Source: Choristoneura fumiferana
Taxonomy: Eukaryota; Arthropoda; Insecta; Lepidoptera; Tortricidae
Reading direction: 5' to 3'
Assembly (NCBI RefSeq): GCF_025370935.1
Contig: NC_133473.1
Location: forward strand, 2,184,718 to 2,248,717
Length of the DNA: 64,000 nt
Shown here: one piece after another, positions 33,691 to 44,519 of the stretch
Position numbering within the stretch: position 1 is the stretch's first letter
Layout: every line of letters starts with the position of its first letter
Made by a program: the position numbers and the translations under genes
Notes under the pieces: generated by a model
Database searches by the model: none
Seen by the model: the letters and a program-made list of their open reading frames with translations, nothing else
Told to the model about the DNA's origin: nothing

Positions 33691-33695
33691 ATAAG

Positions 33696-34097
33696 AATTA
33701 TATTTTTGAGCTTTATTATATTAACTGGGTAACTGTGTTCAATAACAATTCGAAGATTTTTTTTACATTTACGAATATTAAATTGCCATTATTAATTTAA
33801 TCACAAAAATGGCGACAATTTTTATTTTATTTAAGAACACCCTTTCTTTTTTAACTAGCTGCTTGTCCTGGTTTTGTATGGGTGAAGATAACTTTTTATT
33901 TATTTAAATTGCTATTGTGTAATGGGATGAATATATAGACAAAGTATTGCGTTTTTTGTTTTTCTCAAAGTTTTTCTCAAAACGTGCAATTAATTTGAAA
34001 TTAAAAAAAATTACAAAACGTAACAGCGTATGCTTCATTATAAAACGAAATATGCAAAGCCAACGCGATCAAACAAAACACGTCACCTGCATCAAAA
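33696..34097. promoter_or_regulatory. Upstream region of the transporter gene
   Basis: 402 bp of A+T-rich sequence between the BEL target duplication and the transporter ATG. No clear TATA box, initiator or repeat stands out. It must contain the 5' untranslated region, or an intron leading to a more distant first exon on the far side of the BEL insertion. Confidence 0.35.
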
Positions 34098-37020
34098 ATG
34101 ACTAAAATCAAACATCCAAAACTAAAAAATCCAATCGAGAAACAGTTCAATGTAGTAACCCGGTACCATTACTTCTTATTCTTCATCATTTTCGCAAGCA
34201 AGTTGCCAGGCCTTTGGCATATTTTAAACCTAATATTCCTATCTCCACCGATGAAATACTATTGTAATTCTAATGTTACAAGCACTAATGAGTCAAATAC
34301 TTGCCCATGTGATGAACCCTCTTGGGACCGGACTGTGTTTTCCGAAACTGTGCAGACAAAATTTGGAATATACTGTGAAAAGTCCTGGATAATAAGTTTC
34401 TCTGAAAGCATGTCATACGTCGGCTTGTTGGTGGGCTCATTATTATTTGGATTTTTATCTGACAGGTACTTTGATGATTGCGTTTAATGATTTTTTTATT
34501 GGAACTCTAATAAGACAGTTAATTACCCTTATTATCTGTAGATCAAGATGTATACATACGTGTGTAACCGGCACAAGTAAATGGACTTTTTTGTCACCAT
34601 TCAAATTCGTTATTATCACTTACATCGATATCTGCCACAGCGGAGCATGTAAAAATATCTGATATGTCCTACCAGCCCTAGATATCGTATGAGATATTTA
34701 TGCATGATATGACATATTTCATAGAACTACGAATAATTAAGAATGTAAAAAAGGAATTGAAAAACTTACAATGTTCTATGAACGACACTAAGGCGCTGTT
34801 TCATCACCCATTGAATAATTTTATTTGACGGATAAATGTGATGCCGTCTCCGTCTATTCGAACAATACAAACAGAGACGGCAGCACGTTTATCCATTAAA
34901 TAAATTTAATCAATGGATGGTGAAACAGGGTAAAGCCGTGGTGGCCTAGTGGTTTTACCTATCGCCTCTCAAACAGAGGGTTGTGGGTTCAAACCCCGGC
35001 TCGCACCTCTGAGTTTTTCCAAATTCATGTGCGGAATTACATTTGAAATTTACCACGAGCTTTGCGGTGAAGGAAAACATCGTGAGGAAACCTGTACAAA
35101 CCTGGTGCGTGTGAAGTTCCCAATCCACACTGGGCCCGCGTGGGAACTATAGCCCAAGCCCTCTTGTTCTGAGAGGAGGCCTGTGCCCAGCAGTGGGACG
35201 TATATAGGCTGGGATGATGATGATGATGATGGTGAAACAGGGGCTAAATGACATAGCTTATAAATAAAATAGATAGCCATAAACCGTGTCTGTGGTAGAC
35301 ATTTACAAATTAAGGACTGATAATCCTATGATATTTAAACAATGACTAAGAAACAAACATTTTCTAGATACGGTCGCCTCTCCATGTTCACAACATGCTG
35401 CCTAGTCCTCGCTGTAGCAGGCTGCCTCGTCAGCGTGATGCCAACCATGACGCCCTTCATCATCATGAGGTTCTTCGAAGGCATGGGAGCTGGTGGCGCC
35501 ATCGTTACTGCCTACGTCCTCTGTATAGAATACTGCGGAGTCCGCCATAGAGAGACTGTCACTGCTCTCTTCCACATTCCTATCAACCTGGGTCATATCA
35601 CTTTAGCTGGAATGTCGTATTTACTGAGAAACTGTGATGAGTTTCAATTAGCTATTTCGATACCCATGTTTTTATTCGTGGCTGCAAGATGGCTGGTCAT
35701 GGAGTCACCAAAATGGCTGTTGGATAATGACCATTGCGAAGAAGCTATAGTTGTCATGGAGAAGTTTTGTAATTTGTGAGTTTTGCGGTTATTTATAAAC
35801 TAATTTATTATACCATGATCAACCGTTAAATGGTCTGATCTGGTTTTTACGATAGTGGAATATCTGCAGACTTTCTATTTTTCTCATTATGTCATAGATT
35901 TCTTCACGGTGAGCTTTTACAAAATACATAGAGATGAAATTAAAACAACACAGTAGGTATGTAAAGTTTTGGTTTGTCCAAAATGAATTTGAAGTATCCT
36001 TAGCTATCCACTTTAGTCATGTTGGCGTACATACTACAATACGTGCAACCGGCTAGAAAAATCGTTCAAATTGCTTTAAGTACACTGTGGAACTCAATTT
36101 GACCACTTCAATCTTATCTTAGCTTTACAGCCTCGCAATGTATTGCAACTTCCAGTATCTTTCTTTCAGGTCAAAACTGGGCTTTAGAAGCATCAAAAAT
36201 ATTAAAGCAAACAGGAGTAGCAAGGCATAATATATTTTTAGTTGATTAATGACAAATTAACTACTCCATTTGTTTCAGCAATAGAGGTTCCTGTGAAACG
36301 ATTAGAGCTGAAATAGAAGCATATTTCGCAGAAATCAAGAATAAAAAACAACACAGAATCAAGTTCTATCAAATCTTCAAATACAAGAAGCAATGTTTGA
36401 ACCTTGGTTGCATGTCAATCATATATTTCGTATGTGGCATGGGTTATTACGGAGTATCACAGTTTATAGGGAAAATGAGTGGAAATATTCACCTAAATGT
36501 GGCAATATCTGGAGCTTTACTTCTGCCAGGAACAATAGCTAGCATATTTTTACTCCAGTGGTTAGCAAGGAGACCGTTACTTATAGCAACCAATTTTCTA
36601 TCAGGACTGTTCATGATTATTGTAATTAGTTTCCCAGAAAATTTTCCCTGGGTCAGAGTTATAGTGGCTTGTATCTGCAACTGTTTCTTCTTCATGTCTT
36701 TCATTACCGTATTTTTGTATGGCGTTGAACTGTTTCCTACTTCAGTGCGCAACTCTGTGCTAGGTTTCTTATCTTTCTTGTCAAGGTTCGGGCAAATCGT
36801 TGCTCCTCAAGTAAATGACTTTTCCCCTATTGTAGCTGGTGGTATATTTGCAAGTTTAGCAATTCTAGGTGCTATTGTAACTTTTCCTTTACCTGAGACA
36901 AAGAACACAGAATTACCATCAACTTTGGAAGACTCTAATACGTTAAGTCGAAAAGTTGTTCATTTAGAAGAAGATCCTGGACCAAAGTTCATACCTCCAC
37001 GACCACAAACATCACAATGA
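34098..37020 (+). CDS. SLC22-like (organic cation type) transporter, 3 exons
   Basis: Exons 34098-34465, 35368-35775 and 36279-37020 join in frame (2+1 and 2+1 splits, GT-AG) to give 505 aa, the usual length for the SLC22 family of the major facilitator superfamily. Membrane segment 1 (about 25-45) is followed by a large extracellular loop with Cys56, 69, 71 and 93 and two N-glycosylation sites (N59, N64), as in organic cation/carnitine transporters. The loop after segment 2 reads SDRYGR (121-126), the family D-R-x-G-R signature. ESPKWLLD (235-242) matches the SLC22 P-E-S-P-R-W motif with Met for Pro. ELFPTSVRN and PLPETKN close the second half. The tail is hydrophilic. It should move small organic ions or zwitterions across the plasma membrane; the substrate cannot be read. 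ATG context (TCAAAAATGA) is favourable. Confidence 0.9.
34792..35244. mobile_element. TAA-flanked foldback MITE, family E2, holding a SINE
   Basis: Left arm GCGCTGTTTCATCACCCATTG; the right arm, before the SINE, ends AATGGATGGTGAAACAGGG and is completed after the SINE by GGGGC. TAA flanks both outer ends (34789-34791, 35245-35247). Without the SINE and one duplication copy it is about 140 bp and almost wholly palindromic (CCGTCTC and GAGACGG meet in the middle). It lies in intron 1 of the transporter. Confidence 0.72.
34931..35227 (+). mobile_element. Complete tRNA-derived SINE, family F
   Basis: 297 bp flanked by a perfect 15-bp duplication GATGGTGAAACAGGG (34916-34930 and 35228-35242). The head has an A box TGGCCTAGTGG at 34942-34952 and B box GGTTCAAACCC at 34986-34996, enough for RNA polymerase III. 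The body includes TTTACCACGAGCTTTGCGG and TGAGAGGAGGCCTGTGCCCA, and it ends in (GAT)n. This is the reference copy for the fragments elsewhere in the window. The GAT tail resembles the RTE tail at 19525-19540, suggesting RTE-type machinery mobilises it. Confidence 0.88.
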
Positions 37021-37111
37021 GCCACATGCACATGTAAAGTCAAATTGTATTCTTTTGCTCTACTTTGACAAAATAATTACGTTGTAGGTATCATTTTGTG
37101 TTTAAAACTGA

Positions 37112-37117
37112 AATAAA
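37112..37117 (+). terminator. Poly(A) signal of the transporter gene
   Basis: AATAAA 92 bases after the TGA of the transporter, followed by a T/A-rich stretch. It is the first such hexamer after the stop. Confidence 0.7.
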
Positions 37118-38437
37118 ATTATTTATTTATTAGGTACTATCTTTCTTTTTCATGTAGTTTGGTTTTTCTTTAAAGTGAAAATAATGTATATTTAAGTTTC
37201 TTGCAATAATACAATTCAAAACATGTTACACCTCTCTTTGAGATCATCATCATAAACAGAAACCGAATCACAGAATAGATAAAGCCTTCATATTTTTCAC
37301 ACATTCAGAACATTGGCTAGCTCTTTGTCCCATCTTAATGCACATCTTTGATCCTCATGGCACATGTCTGCCAAATTTCAAGTCTCTAGCTCCAGCTGTG
37401 CATTGTCTGTTTGTAAGTAAGACATTCAGTCACATTACTCTTTTATAAGTATTTGACTTCAACCATATACACAGCATAACACAACCTTACACTACAGTAA
37501 TGTTTGATTATAGTTAACCTGTCACTATTATCCGAAAAGAGTTCCAATAATTTCTTAGTAACATAAAGTATCACGTTATTATTATTTTCTACAAGTAATT
37601 TTAAATCAACTATATTATCATCAACTGATTGACCGGCATCATCCCATTACATCGCGTCGCGTTTGCCGACTGTGCAATCCATTAAACCGGTGGGTTGCAG
37701 TTTTAAAATTTTCACACAATAATTTACAATTTCGCGCAACTGTAGTGTTATAAACGGCTGGCGAATATGCCGAGTGGCCGATGCAAATGGATTCGGATGC
37801 AGTTCTAAGGTCAACGAAACATGGAGGATGGAAGTGGCTGCAACGAAAATGATTTAAATAATTACTAATGAGCTACAATTAGTACACAACAGATAACGGG
37901 AGAGTAAACTCCTCGAGAGGCGACCACAAAGCGGAAGACGAAACAATGGCCGTCCTCCCAGTAGGTGGACTGATGACATTGTGAGAATTGGCGGTGGATA
38001 CTCGTGACGAGTGGTCGTTCATCGTGGCGTTGTAAGGGTGATCTATAAATAGGTATTATTGCTAATCTTTAAAGCAATAACTTCTTTAACCAAATTGGTT
38101 GAACTGAAACCAGTAGATACCATTACAGAAACCATGTGGTGCATCAGATTAAAAATAACGGTCCTTGGACTGTAATGCAAGAGAAAAAGCTCACAGGGGT
38201 ATTGCAAACAAACTTCCTTGTCACGACGCTATTTACGTGCAAATGTACAAAAAAACTGTTGTAATAGATCTAGTAAAAGTACGTTCTTGTATGGCGCGTT
38301 CTGTTGCAAATTTATTGCCACTCATAATAGCAGTATTAAAAGGTAGGAACCGTTAATGCCATATAATTTACAATAGGCTTGAAATTCAATGGTCAATGTT
38401 CGAAACAGTTCTCAATGTATTGCTTCTGGCTTACTAA
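37118..38437. other. Intergenic with RTE debris
   Basis: No gene is seen. The only recognisable piece is 37890-38045, where a frame reads LLERRPQSGRRNNGRPPSRW then TDDIVRI. This is the R.P..GRR..GRPP.RW.DD motif near the C-terminus of RTE-like reverse transcriptases, in a decayed copy. Confidence 0.5.
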
Positions 38438-39140
38438 TGTTTTGGCGAAAATTATTTAGCAAATTATTAACTCCCAAACTATTTATCCCATACTTTTATT
38501 TAGGCGAAATTTCATTTCCCAAGTCAACATTTCGCACTGATATCATTTCCCAACTAATGATTTGATAAGTAATTATTATGCAAATTATTACCTGGGATTT
38601 TTTTAAGATGTCATTTGTGTTTTCGTCAAATGCGTTGATTGGCATTCCTTAATTTAGCAAGCAAACAAGCAAGCAAGCCAATGATTTTTTCCGTTCTGTT
38701 ACAAAAAAAAACCTAACATCGAAGGCTAAGGCGGAAGCTACGCTACGCTTCGCTCCCGCCTTAGCCTTCTGAACCTAACCTATCCAAGTCGCTCCTGCCT
38801 AGTCTCGTCTTGCTCGCTCGCTTCGCTCGCTCACCGCCTCATGATTTAACATTTATTAATTTTATTATATATCATGACTGATATACCTACCTTATGTATA
38901 AGAATTGGCCAAATGTTATTTGACTATTTGTTGTTTGCCTTAGCCAATCATTTACTACATAATTGTTTGCCACATAAAAGTGTGATGAAGTAAAATTTTG
39001 CAATATAAAAATGTTGCGAAATAAGAAAAATGCGAAGCAAAGTTATGCCAAGGATTGGTTTGCCAAATGAAGCTTCGGCGAAAGGTTGGTTGCTATGTGA
39101 AATTTGGCGAAACATATTTCGCCGAAAAGGCAGTACACCA
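38438..39140. other. A+T-rich island of drifting short words with a GC hairpin core
   Basis: From TTTTGGCGAAAATTATTTAG to ATATTTCGCCGAAAAG, short words such as TTTGGCGAAA, TTAGCAAATTATTA, CATTTCCCAA, CATTTCGCA and TTTGCCAAAT recur every 15-30 bases. The left half mostly has one strand sense and the right half the other. The centre holds a 17-bp-arm hairpin (AAGGCTAAGGCGGAAGC with GCTCCCGCCTTAGCCTT, 38722-38768) between two AACCTAAC words, then TCGCTCGCTTCGCTCGCTC. No coding capacity. Similar islands: 41045-41455 and 14411-14637. Nature unknown. Confidence 0.5.
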
Positions 39141-40044
39141 TTGCTTCTATTGTTATTGAAGCCATTTCATCTTTGATAAAAATCGTTCAATACTTAAGCC
39201 TAATGAATGACTTAGTTACGTTCCTATCGGTTCATGAAAAACACATTAGCAACACATCATCGCACATCTTTGGTTCAAACGCAACTTAAACCACCACTAT
39301 ACTTCGTTTTTTTAGCATTAGAAAGAAGGTAAGCGATCTTGATGTGCTTTTAATTGAAAAACACTTTTGAAAAATAAATATGTAACAATTAGCAAAGGCA
39401 TAATGATCATTTACGTGCTTTTGGTATTACAAGTAATAGTAACTGTTTTTTAAAAAAACTTTTTCCAGTAAAAAGACCTGTCAAGATTATTTACCTTTTT
39501 TTTAATGCTGATAAAACGAAGTATAAGTATGGCAATAACACTATTTTATTTGTTTCTTAGATACTCATGTATTTTACAAATACCCAACTTCAATACTTGG
39601 AAGCTAGCAAGTCAACGCTCGTAATAACAATATTTATGTTAGTTTCCATCGAACCAGCAAGAGTTCAACTTTCAGTATACTTTAAAACTGTGAAGTGAAA
39701 CTTAAAGATCGCAATCAAAGTTCAACTTCGACGGTAAAGTCTGTTTTGTGTGTTTAAGTTGGATGCTTGTTATCGTTGTGGTTAGCTTATACTACTGGTT
39801 TGCCGTGGTTCTGCCTTTGTAGAATTGTCCCCTTTCTCAATGTCATAGGAATTTCACAAAACTGTCTTGATTTCTTGACTACTTCTGTAGGCAATTTTAA
39901 CAGGAATAGTAGGAAACGTACGATATAGTAGACTAATGCTTATCCACGGCTTCGCATGAGTAAACCAGCAGTTGATAAAATTTCGGGATTTATTAAATTT
40001 TTGTCGAAATTCCCAAAAATTATTGACGACTGACGACGGCGTTA
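39141..40044. other. Intergenic, little recognised
   Basis: Only 39950-40030 (AAAATTTCGGGATTTATT, GAAATTCCCAAAAATTATTG) resembles the beginning of the RTE-like tail at 9760-9830. The rest shows no gene or repeat. Confidence 0.4.
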
Positions 40045-40395
40045 GAGAACCTGACTACGAAGCTTGAGGTCCCGGGTTGGATTCCCGGCCGGAGCAGATA
40101 TTTGTATGAATAATACGAATGTTTGTTCTTGGGTCTTGGATGTTTAATAAGTATTTAAGTATGTATGTAGTTATTTATCTATATAAGTATGTTTATTTAT
40201 TTATTTTTATTCGACTGGATGGCAAACGAGCAAGAGGGTCTTCTGATGGTAAGAGATCACCACCGTCCATAAACATCTGCAACACCAGGGGAAATTTGTT
40301 TATCTGTTGCCTAAATAGTATCCATAGTAAAAACAAGCTTTGTATAATTTGGGGCTAGGTCAATTGGTGTCAAGTGGCCCATGATATGATATTAT
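40045..40395 (+). mobile_element. SINE family S1 copy with nested repeat
   Basis: Head end GAGAACCTGACTACGAAGC and B-box-like GGGTTGGATTCCC, body GTATGAATAATACGAATG, and tail AGGTCAATTGGTGTCAAGTG agree with 2465-2721. The 5' third of the tRNA head is missing. A fragment of repeat D (about 40196-40292, GACTGGATGGCAAACGAGCA) sits inside the body and is therefore a later arrival. Confidence 0.72.
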
Positions 40396-40399
40396 ATTA

Positions 40400-40590
40400 T
40401 GGTCCTCATTGATGTTGCACTAAAACAACTATGCCAAATTTCATTAGACCCAGCGCTTAAAATTTCAAATTTTTATGCCGAACCCGTGGGAATATCGGAA
40501 GAAAAAGTCGCCTTTTGTGTTATTCCCAAGACACATATGCGTTTTAGTGTGAAAAGAAATAAAAGCTCAAAGTCAAATTATCGTTATTCA
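40400..40590 (+). repeat. RTE-like tail, partial
   Basis: CTATGCCAAATTTCATTAGA, CCCAGCGCTTAAAATTTC and CCGTGGGAATATCGGA follow the word order of 9985-10060. The 3' terminus is missing. Confidence 0.5.
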
Positions 40591-40595
40591 GTTTA

Positions 40596-41044
40596 AGTTA
40601 TAACAGAACTTATGAATTTCAAAATATCTACCGAATGCTTGGAAAAATCTCTGCTCAGAACCTGGCAATCAACTCAACAAGGTTACATTATACATGTTGT
40701 AAATCAGACTCGCGAACTTTAGCATTTATAATACTGTACGAATTTACTTAGTAGGATGTTGCTCGTCCATATAAGAGACGTGACTTTCCAGAGTCCATGT
40801 AAGTAGCGACCACGATGTGTGAAATAGTGGCGGAGCGGACGTGGCCGTCCCAAACGGGCGTACTTTTTTCATTACGCAACCTTCAGTGTCGGGCCGAAAG
40901 ACACGCGATCTACTGAACAAAATTTTTCTCTTTGAAATTTCTACCCACCATAGTACAGTAGAAGGTTCTACCTTATTTGGTATATATTTTGTTTTTATGA
41001 TGTGTATTTTTTGTATTTTCTCATGAGTCGTGTTACTTGAAATA
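40596..41044. other. Intergenic, nothing recognised
   Basis: No gene or repeat could be identified; some short open frames are present by chance. Confidence 0.4.
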
Positions 41045-41455
41045 AATTACTATTATTATATTTTTAGCATAATCTCCTATCGCATAGTGTCGTTTGGCAT
41101 AATTATCATATCGCAACAACGCATACCGTATAAACTCGTTAGTATCAAAACTCATATCGCATTTTTTTGGCCTAACACTTTTTGTGTGATGTGAGTAAAA
41201 ATTAGGTACTTTGCTGGTATCAGCTCGTTTCTTTGTGAGGTCATACTTCGAACCTAACCTAAACTGCCTCTCTGTTAGCAATTAATTACTGTGTGGGGTC
41301 TTTCGTTATGCAAAATTATGTGAAATGAGTCTTATGCGAAATGACACTAATGCCAAGTATATATTATGCTATGTAATTATTATACAAAAAAAAGTTTATG
41401 CGATGCGTGTTATGCTAAATTAGTATGCAGGCAACATTTATGTAATGTACACCAT
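41045..41455. other. Second A+T-rich island of drifting words
   Basis: Words TAGCATAATCTC, CCTATCGCATAGTGTCG, TTTGGCATAATTATCATATCG, TTATGCGAAATGA, TAATGCCAAG and TTATGCGATGCG repeat loosely every 15-25 bases, with opposite strand sense in the two halves. The centre contains TTCGAACCTAACCTAAACTG. It shares style and the AACCTAACC word with 38438-39140, but not enough sequence to align by eye. No coding capacity. Confidence 0.45.
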
Positions 41456-41639
41456 ACTAGGATCATCTACAATTAATATATGATTGTAGTTTTATTAGAC
41501 GATCAAGTTTATTTGGATCTTAAATAATAAAATAATAATATCAATACTAGAGATTATATGAATTGGTTTAAATTATGTATTTATCATTTCTTGTTCCGTT
41601 ACAATGAGGGTTATAATCATTAATTTACATAATATAATA

Positions 41640-41756
41640 CTACGAAGTGCAAAATCCGAACTTCGTTTCTTGCAGTCCGTTGACTCATATATTATTTAAT
41701 GCTAGAGGAGAGGGACGGTACGATACGAACATCGACTTTAGAATTTCGTAGTGCGC
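41640..41756. mobile_element. Small MITE, ACTACGAA family
   Basis: Left end ACTACGAAGTGC, right end GAATTTCGTAGT. The centre has TATTTAATGCTAGAGGAGAG and GGGACGGTACGATACGAAC, as in 13912-14030. No clear target duplication. Confidence 0.6.
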
Positions 41757-42825
41757 AAAGAATGTTGTCCAGAGCCTAGCCCGCTGTCGTCCTGGCCCCG
41801 TGCTAAGTACTAAACTGTCACGCCTGTTTTATTGTTTCGGCCGGGACCTAACACTTGTTATTGTTGGTGCTCAGCACTTTTTGCCACGATTTGTGGATTT
41901 TGTTTCGAGTCGTTACCGTAATTTGGGGTTGTGTTTAATGGAACTTTTCTAATCTAAACTTGGTATGGTTTATCGTTGTGCAGATGGTTGAATGCCTTGT
42001 TGTTAACTAGCCAAAGGTGTTGGTTGTTGGAAATCAGTTTCGAAAAGGCTGGAGACTTGTGTGGAACACCTTTACCTACAGGTACTACTAAACAATAGTT
42101 CCTGACAATGTACTTGTAGTTCATCTCATTTCTGCTCTTAGCTCTCGTTACATTGAATTCTGTACAATTAAAACACGAATAATATTACTCAGTATTTGAA
42201 AAAAAAAGAAGCTTTTTATTTCCAACATTGCCTTTGAAATTAAATTCTCAAATGTGACTTTTATAACTATATTTTCTGTAGTTTGAAGCTTCAAATACTT
42301 CTCTGACCTACAAGAACGATAACTTCATAAAATTAAAATCACTTATATATTTTATACTCAAGAAAGTTATGTACCGCAGAAAGATATTTTTTCCCTGGCA
42401 ATGCCTTATCTATAGTTTGAATGGAATGACGTAAACGTCAGTTGCAGGCTTATGCTGTTCCCATTCATTCACGCTTTGTTGAACCCTTTGCATTAAAACT
42501 GTCGACGGGTTTATTTTAATAGGTTGTTTTCACTCAAATAAGACCAAACTGTGACTTTGTGTCATAGTAGCTTACGTCCGATGCTTTGTCGCCGTTGCAA
42601 GATTCCAGTAGCAAATTGGAAATTGTGGAAATTAGGTGTGTAAATCATTTGCATAAAAAGAGTTGTGCTAATTTTATTTTTTGCATATTAACGAAACGCA
42701 TAATTTTCCATCTATGCAGATAACATTTCAACTAGGAAAATATGAACGGTTGACTTAGGTGCATGTATCGCATAATAAACAAACATTATTATATTTTAAA
42801 CGTATAAGTTACATTTTATATATAC
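41757..42825. other. Intergenic, nothing recognised
   Basis: About 1.07 kb without a credible exon, repeat family match or inverted repeat that I could see. Confidence 0.4.
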
Positions 42826-42995
42826 GAATACGAATGTTTGTTCTCGGGTCTTAGGTGTTTAATATGTATTTAAGTATGTATCTATATCTATATAATTATA
42901 TTATATCCGTTGCTTAGTAGGTACCCATAACACAAGCTTTGCTAAGCTTACTTTGGGACTAGGTAATTGGTGTGAATTGTCTCGTGATATTTTAT
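42826..42995 (+). repeat. SINE family S1 body fragment
   Basis: ACGAATACGAATGTTTGTTC, GGTCTTAGGTGTTTAATATG, CACAAGCTTTGCTAAGCTTA and GGACTAGGTAATTGGTGTGA match the 3' two-thirds of the SINE at 2465-2721; the tRNA-like head is absent. Confidence 0.65.
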
Positions 42996-43746
42996 TTTAT
43001 TTTTATTTATTTATATATCAACGAAAAGAAACCGAATGAGACAAAGATCGATTTATGATCGTTATATAAAATGTTACTATGCATTTCGGACATTATACAA
43101 AATGACATTATTCTATTTATATATTTTTTACAGAAGTTGTAAATAAGTGTTACGTAATTTATTTATGCTAATCAACAGTTACTTTGCAATTCGTTGTTAG
43201 CTAAACGTTGATTATGATTTATATTATTAAGCCGCGCTAGTTAATAATGTGTAGTACGTACCTTTAATAAGTACATAATGTAAGGACAACTAACATGCAG
43301 ACTAAACAGCTGTGTTAACAATGACGTTTAATAATCCCACACAATCGCTGTACAAACAGTCTCGATCGCAATCACGCGTCGCACGATCAACCTCCATGAG
43401 GAACGATTTCCGACCGCACCATAGAGCTCGGCTGTTGCATTGGTAGGGAGAGGGGCGATAAGCGGAGCGATGAGCGGAAAATTCATGTACCTATTGTAAG
43501 TACAGCTAATAACTACTAAACACAGATTACAATGAGAAAAGAATGTACTAAGCAAATTTATCTCAGGGATAATTAGGTACCTTTCGAATGATTGACGAAC
43601 AACAGAAAAAAGTAGATACGTCAAGAACTGAAAAAGCCTTAACCTAAATTATTCTAAATATAAAAATTACACATAGGTACTCGTATGAACTAAAAACACA
43701 AGAGACGGTGCCGCAACGGGGTCACATTTCGCCATTTTTAAACAAC
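42996..43746. other. Intergenic, nothing recognised
   Basis: A+T-rich sequence. The 98-codon frame at 43328-43624 (minus) has no recognisable motif and no supporting splice structure, so it is not called. Confidence 0.4.
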
Positions 43747-43922
43747 TAGCTTTTGCCTGCCCACTGTGCATTTTTTCGGAATATATAAGTAGCCTATGTC
43801 TTTTTTCTGGTCCATAACTATCTCTATGCTAAAAATTACGTCGATCCGTCGCTCCGTTTCGACGTGAAAGAAGGACTAACATACAAAACACACACACTTT
43901 CGCGTTTATAATATTAGTATGG
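43747..43922 (+). repeat. RTE-like retroposon 3' tail
   Basis: AACTAGCTTTTGCCTGCCCA, AGTAGCCTATGTC, ACGTCGATCCGTCGCTCCG and TTTATAATATTAGTATGGAT give the cleanest version of this tail in the window. Confidence 0.7.
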
Positions 43923-44519
43923 ATACAATACATAACTCTCTATTGAACACCAACACACACATTCGTAGTAAGCAGTACAAAAAACACAGGTATAATATTT
44001 TGTTTTTTTATTATTAAAATTATATGCATGTTAGGCCATGCTGCCTTTGCTGCCCCAAATAAATGGATTTATTATTATTAATACAAAAATGACATCCGCC
44101 TTACCGACCCGATCCGCTACCGCTCCTCCCGCCACAAAGCAGTGCTACTAACATTTCATTGTCATATCTGCGGAAACTTAATACCCGCCAGAGATTGAGA
44201 GCCCATTGTTGGGCGGCTCATCATACTGATATTACGGTTTAGTTGTGGGCTGAGATTAAATGCAGTCGCGTGTGCCCAGCATAATTGTAACTGTCATACA
44301 ATAGACTTAGAATAGAACACCGATAATTGTTTGTTTCACATTTCATCTCCTATTAACTAATTAGCGTTTACATAATTTGCAGTTTACTACGGAATAGAAA
44401 AAAAAAACAAGATGCCACTTTCGCATATTGGCAATAAAACAGTTTAGTTGCGTCACTTTTGATTTGACAGATCGAGAAGCATTCGGTAGTTAGACACATA
44501 TAATAGAGTAATATTTAAG

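Larger units (their letters stand above)
27258..33695 (-). mobile_element. BEL/Pao LTR retrotransposon, structurally complete
   Basis: The element lies on the minus strand, 27263-33690 (6428 bp), between 5-bp duplications ATAAG at 27258-27262 and 33691-33695. The two 359-bp LTRs show no difference when read side by side, so the insertion is young. Gag, CCHC knuckles, aspartyl protease, reverse transcriptase, RNase H and integrase follow in BEL/Pao order from right to left. The reading frame changes about eight times (near 32409, 31320, 30200, 29020, 28735, 28510, 28330 and 28045). It therefore cannot make one polyprotein as read here. TGG (complement 33322-33324) close to the right LTR fits a tRNA primer site. 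Confidence 0.9.

Noticed and set aside
34935..35010. Possible tRNA gene in the transporter intron
   Set aside because: It is the head of a SINE with a perfect 15-bp target duplication and a GAT tail.
43328..43624. 98-codon ORF on the minus strand
   Set aside because: No recognisable domain, signal peptide or splice context; consistent with a chance ORF in a 64-kb window.
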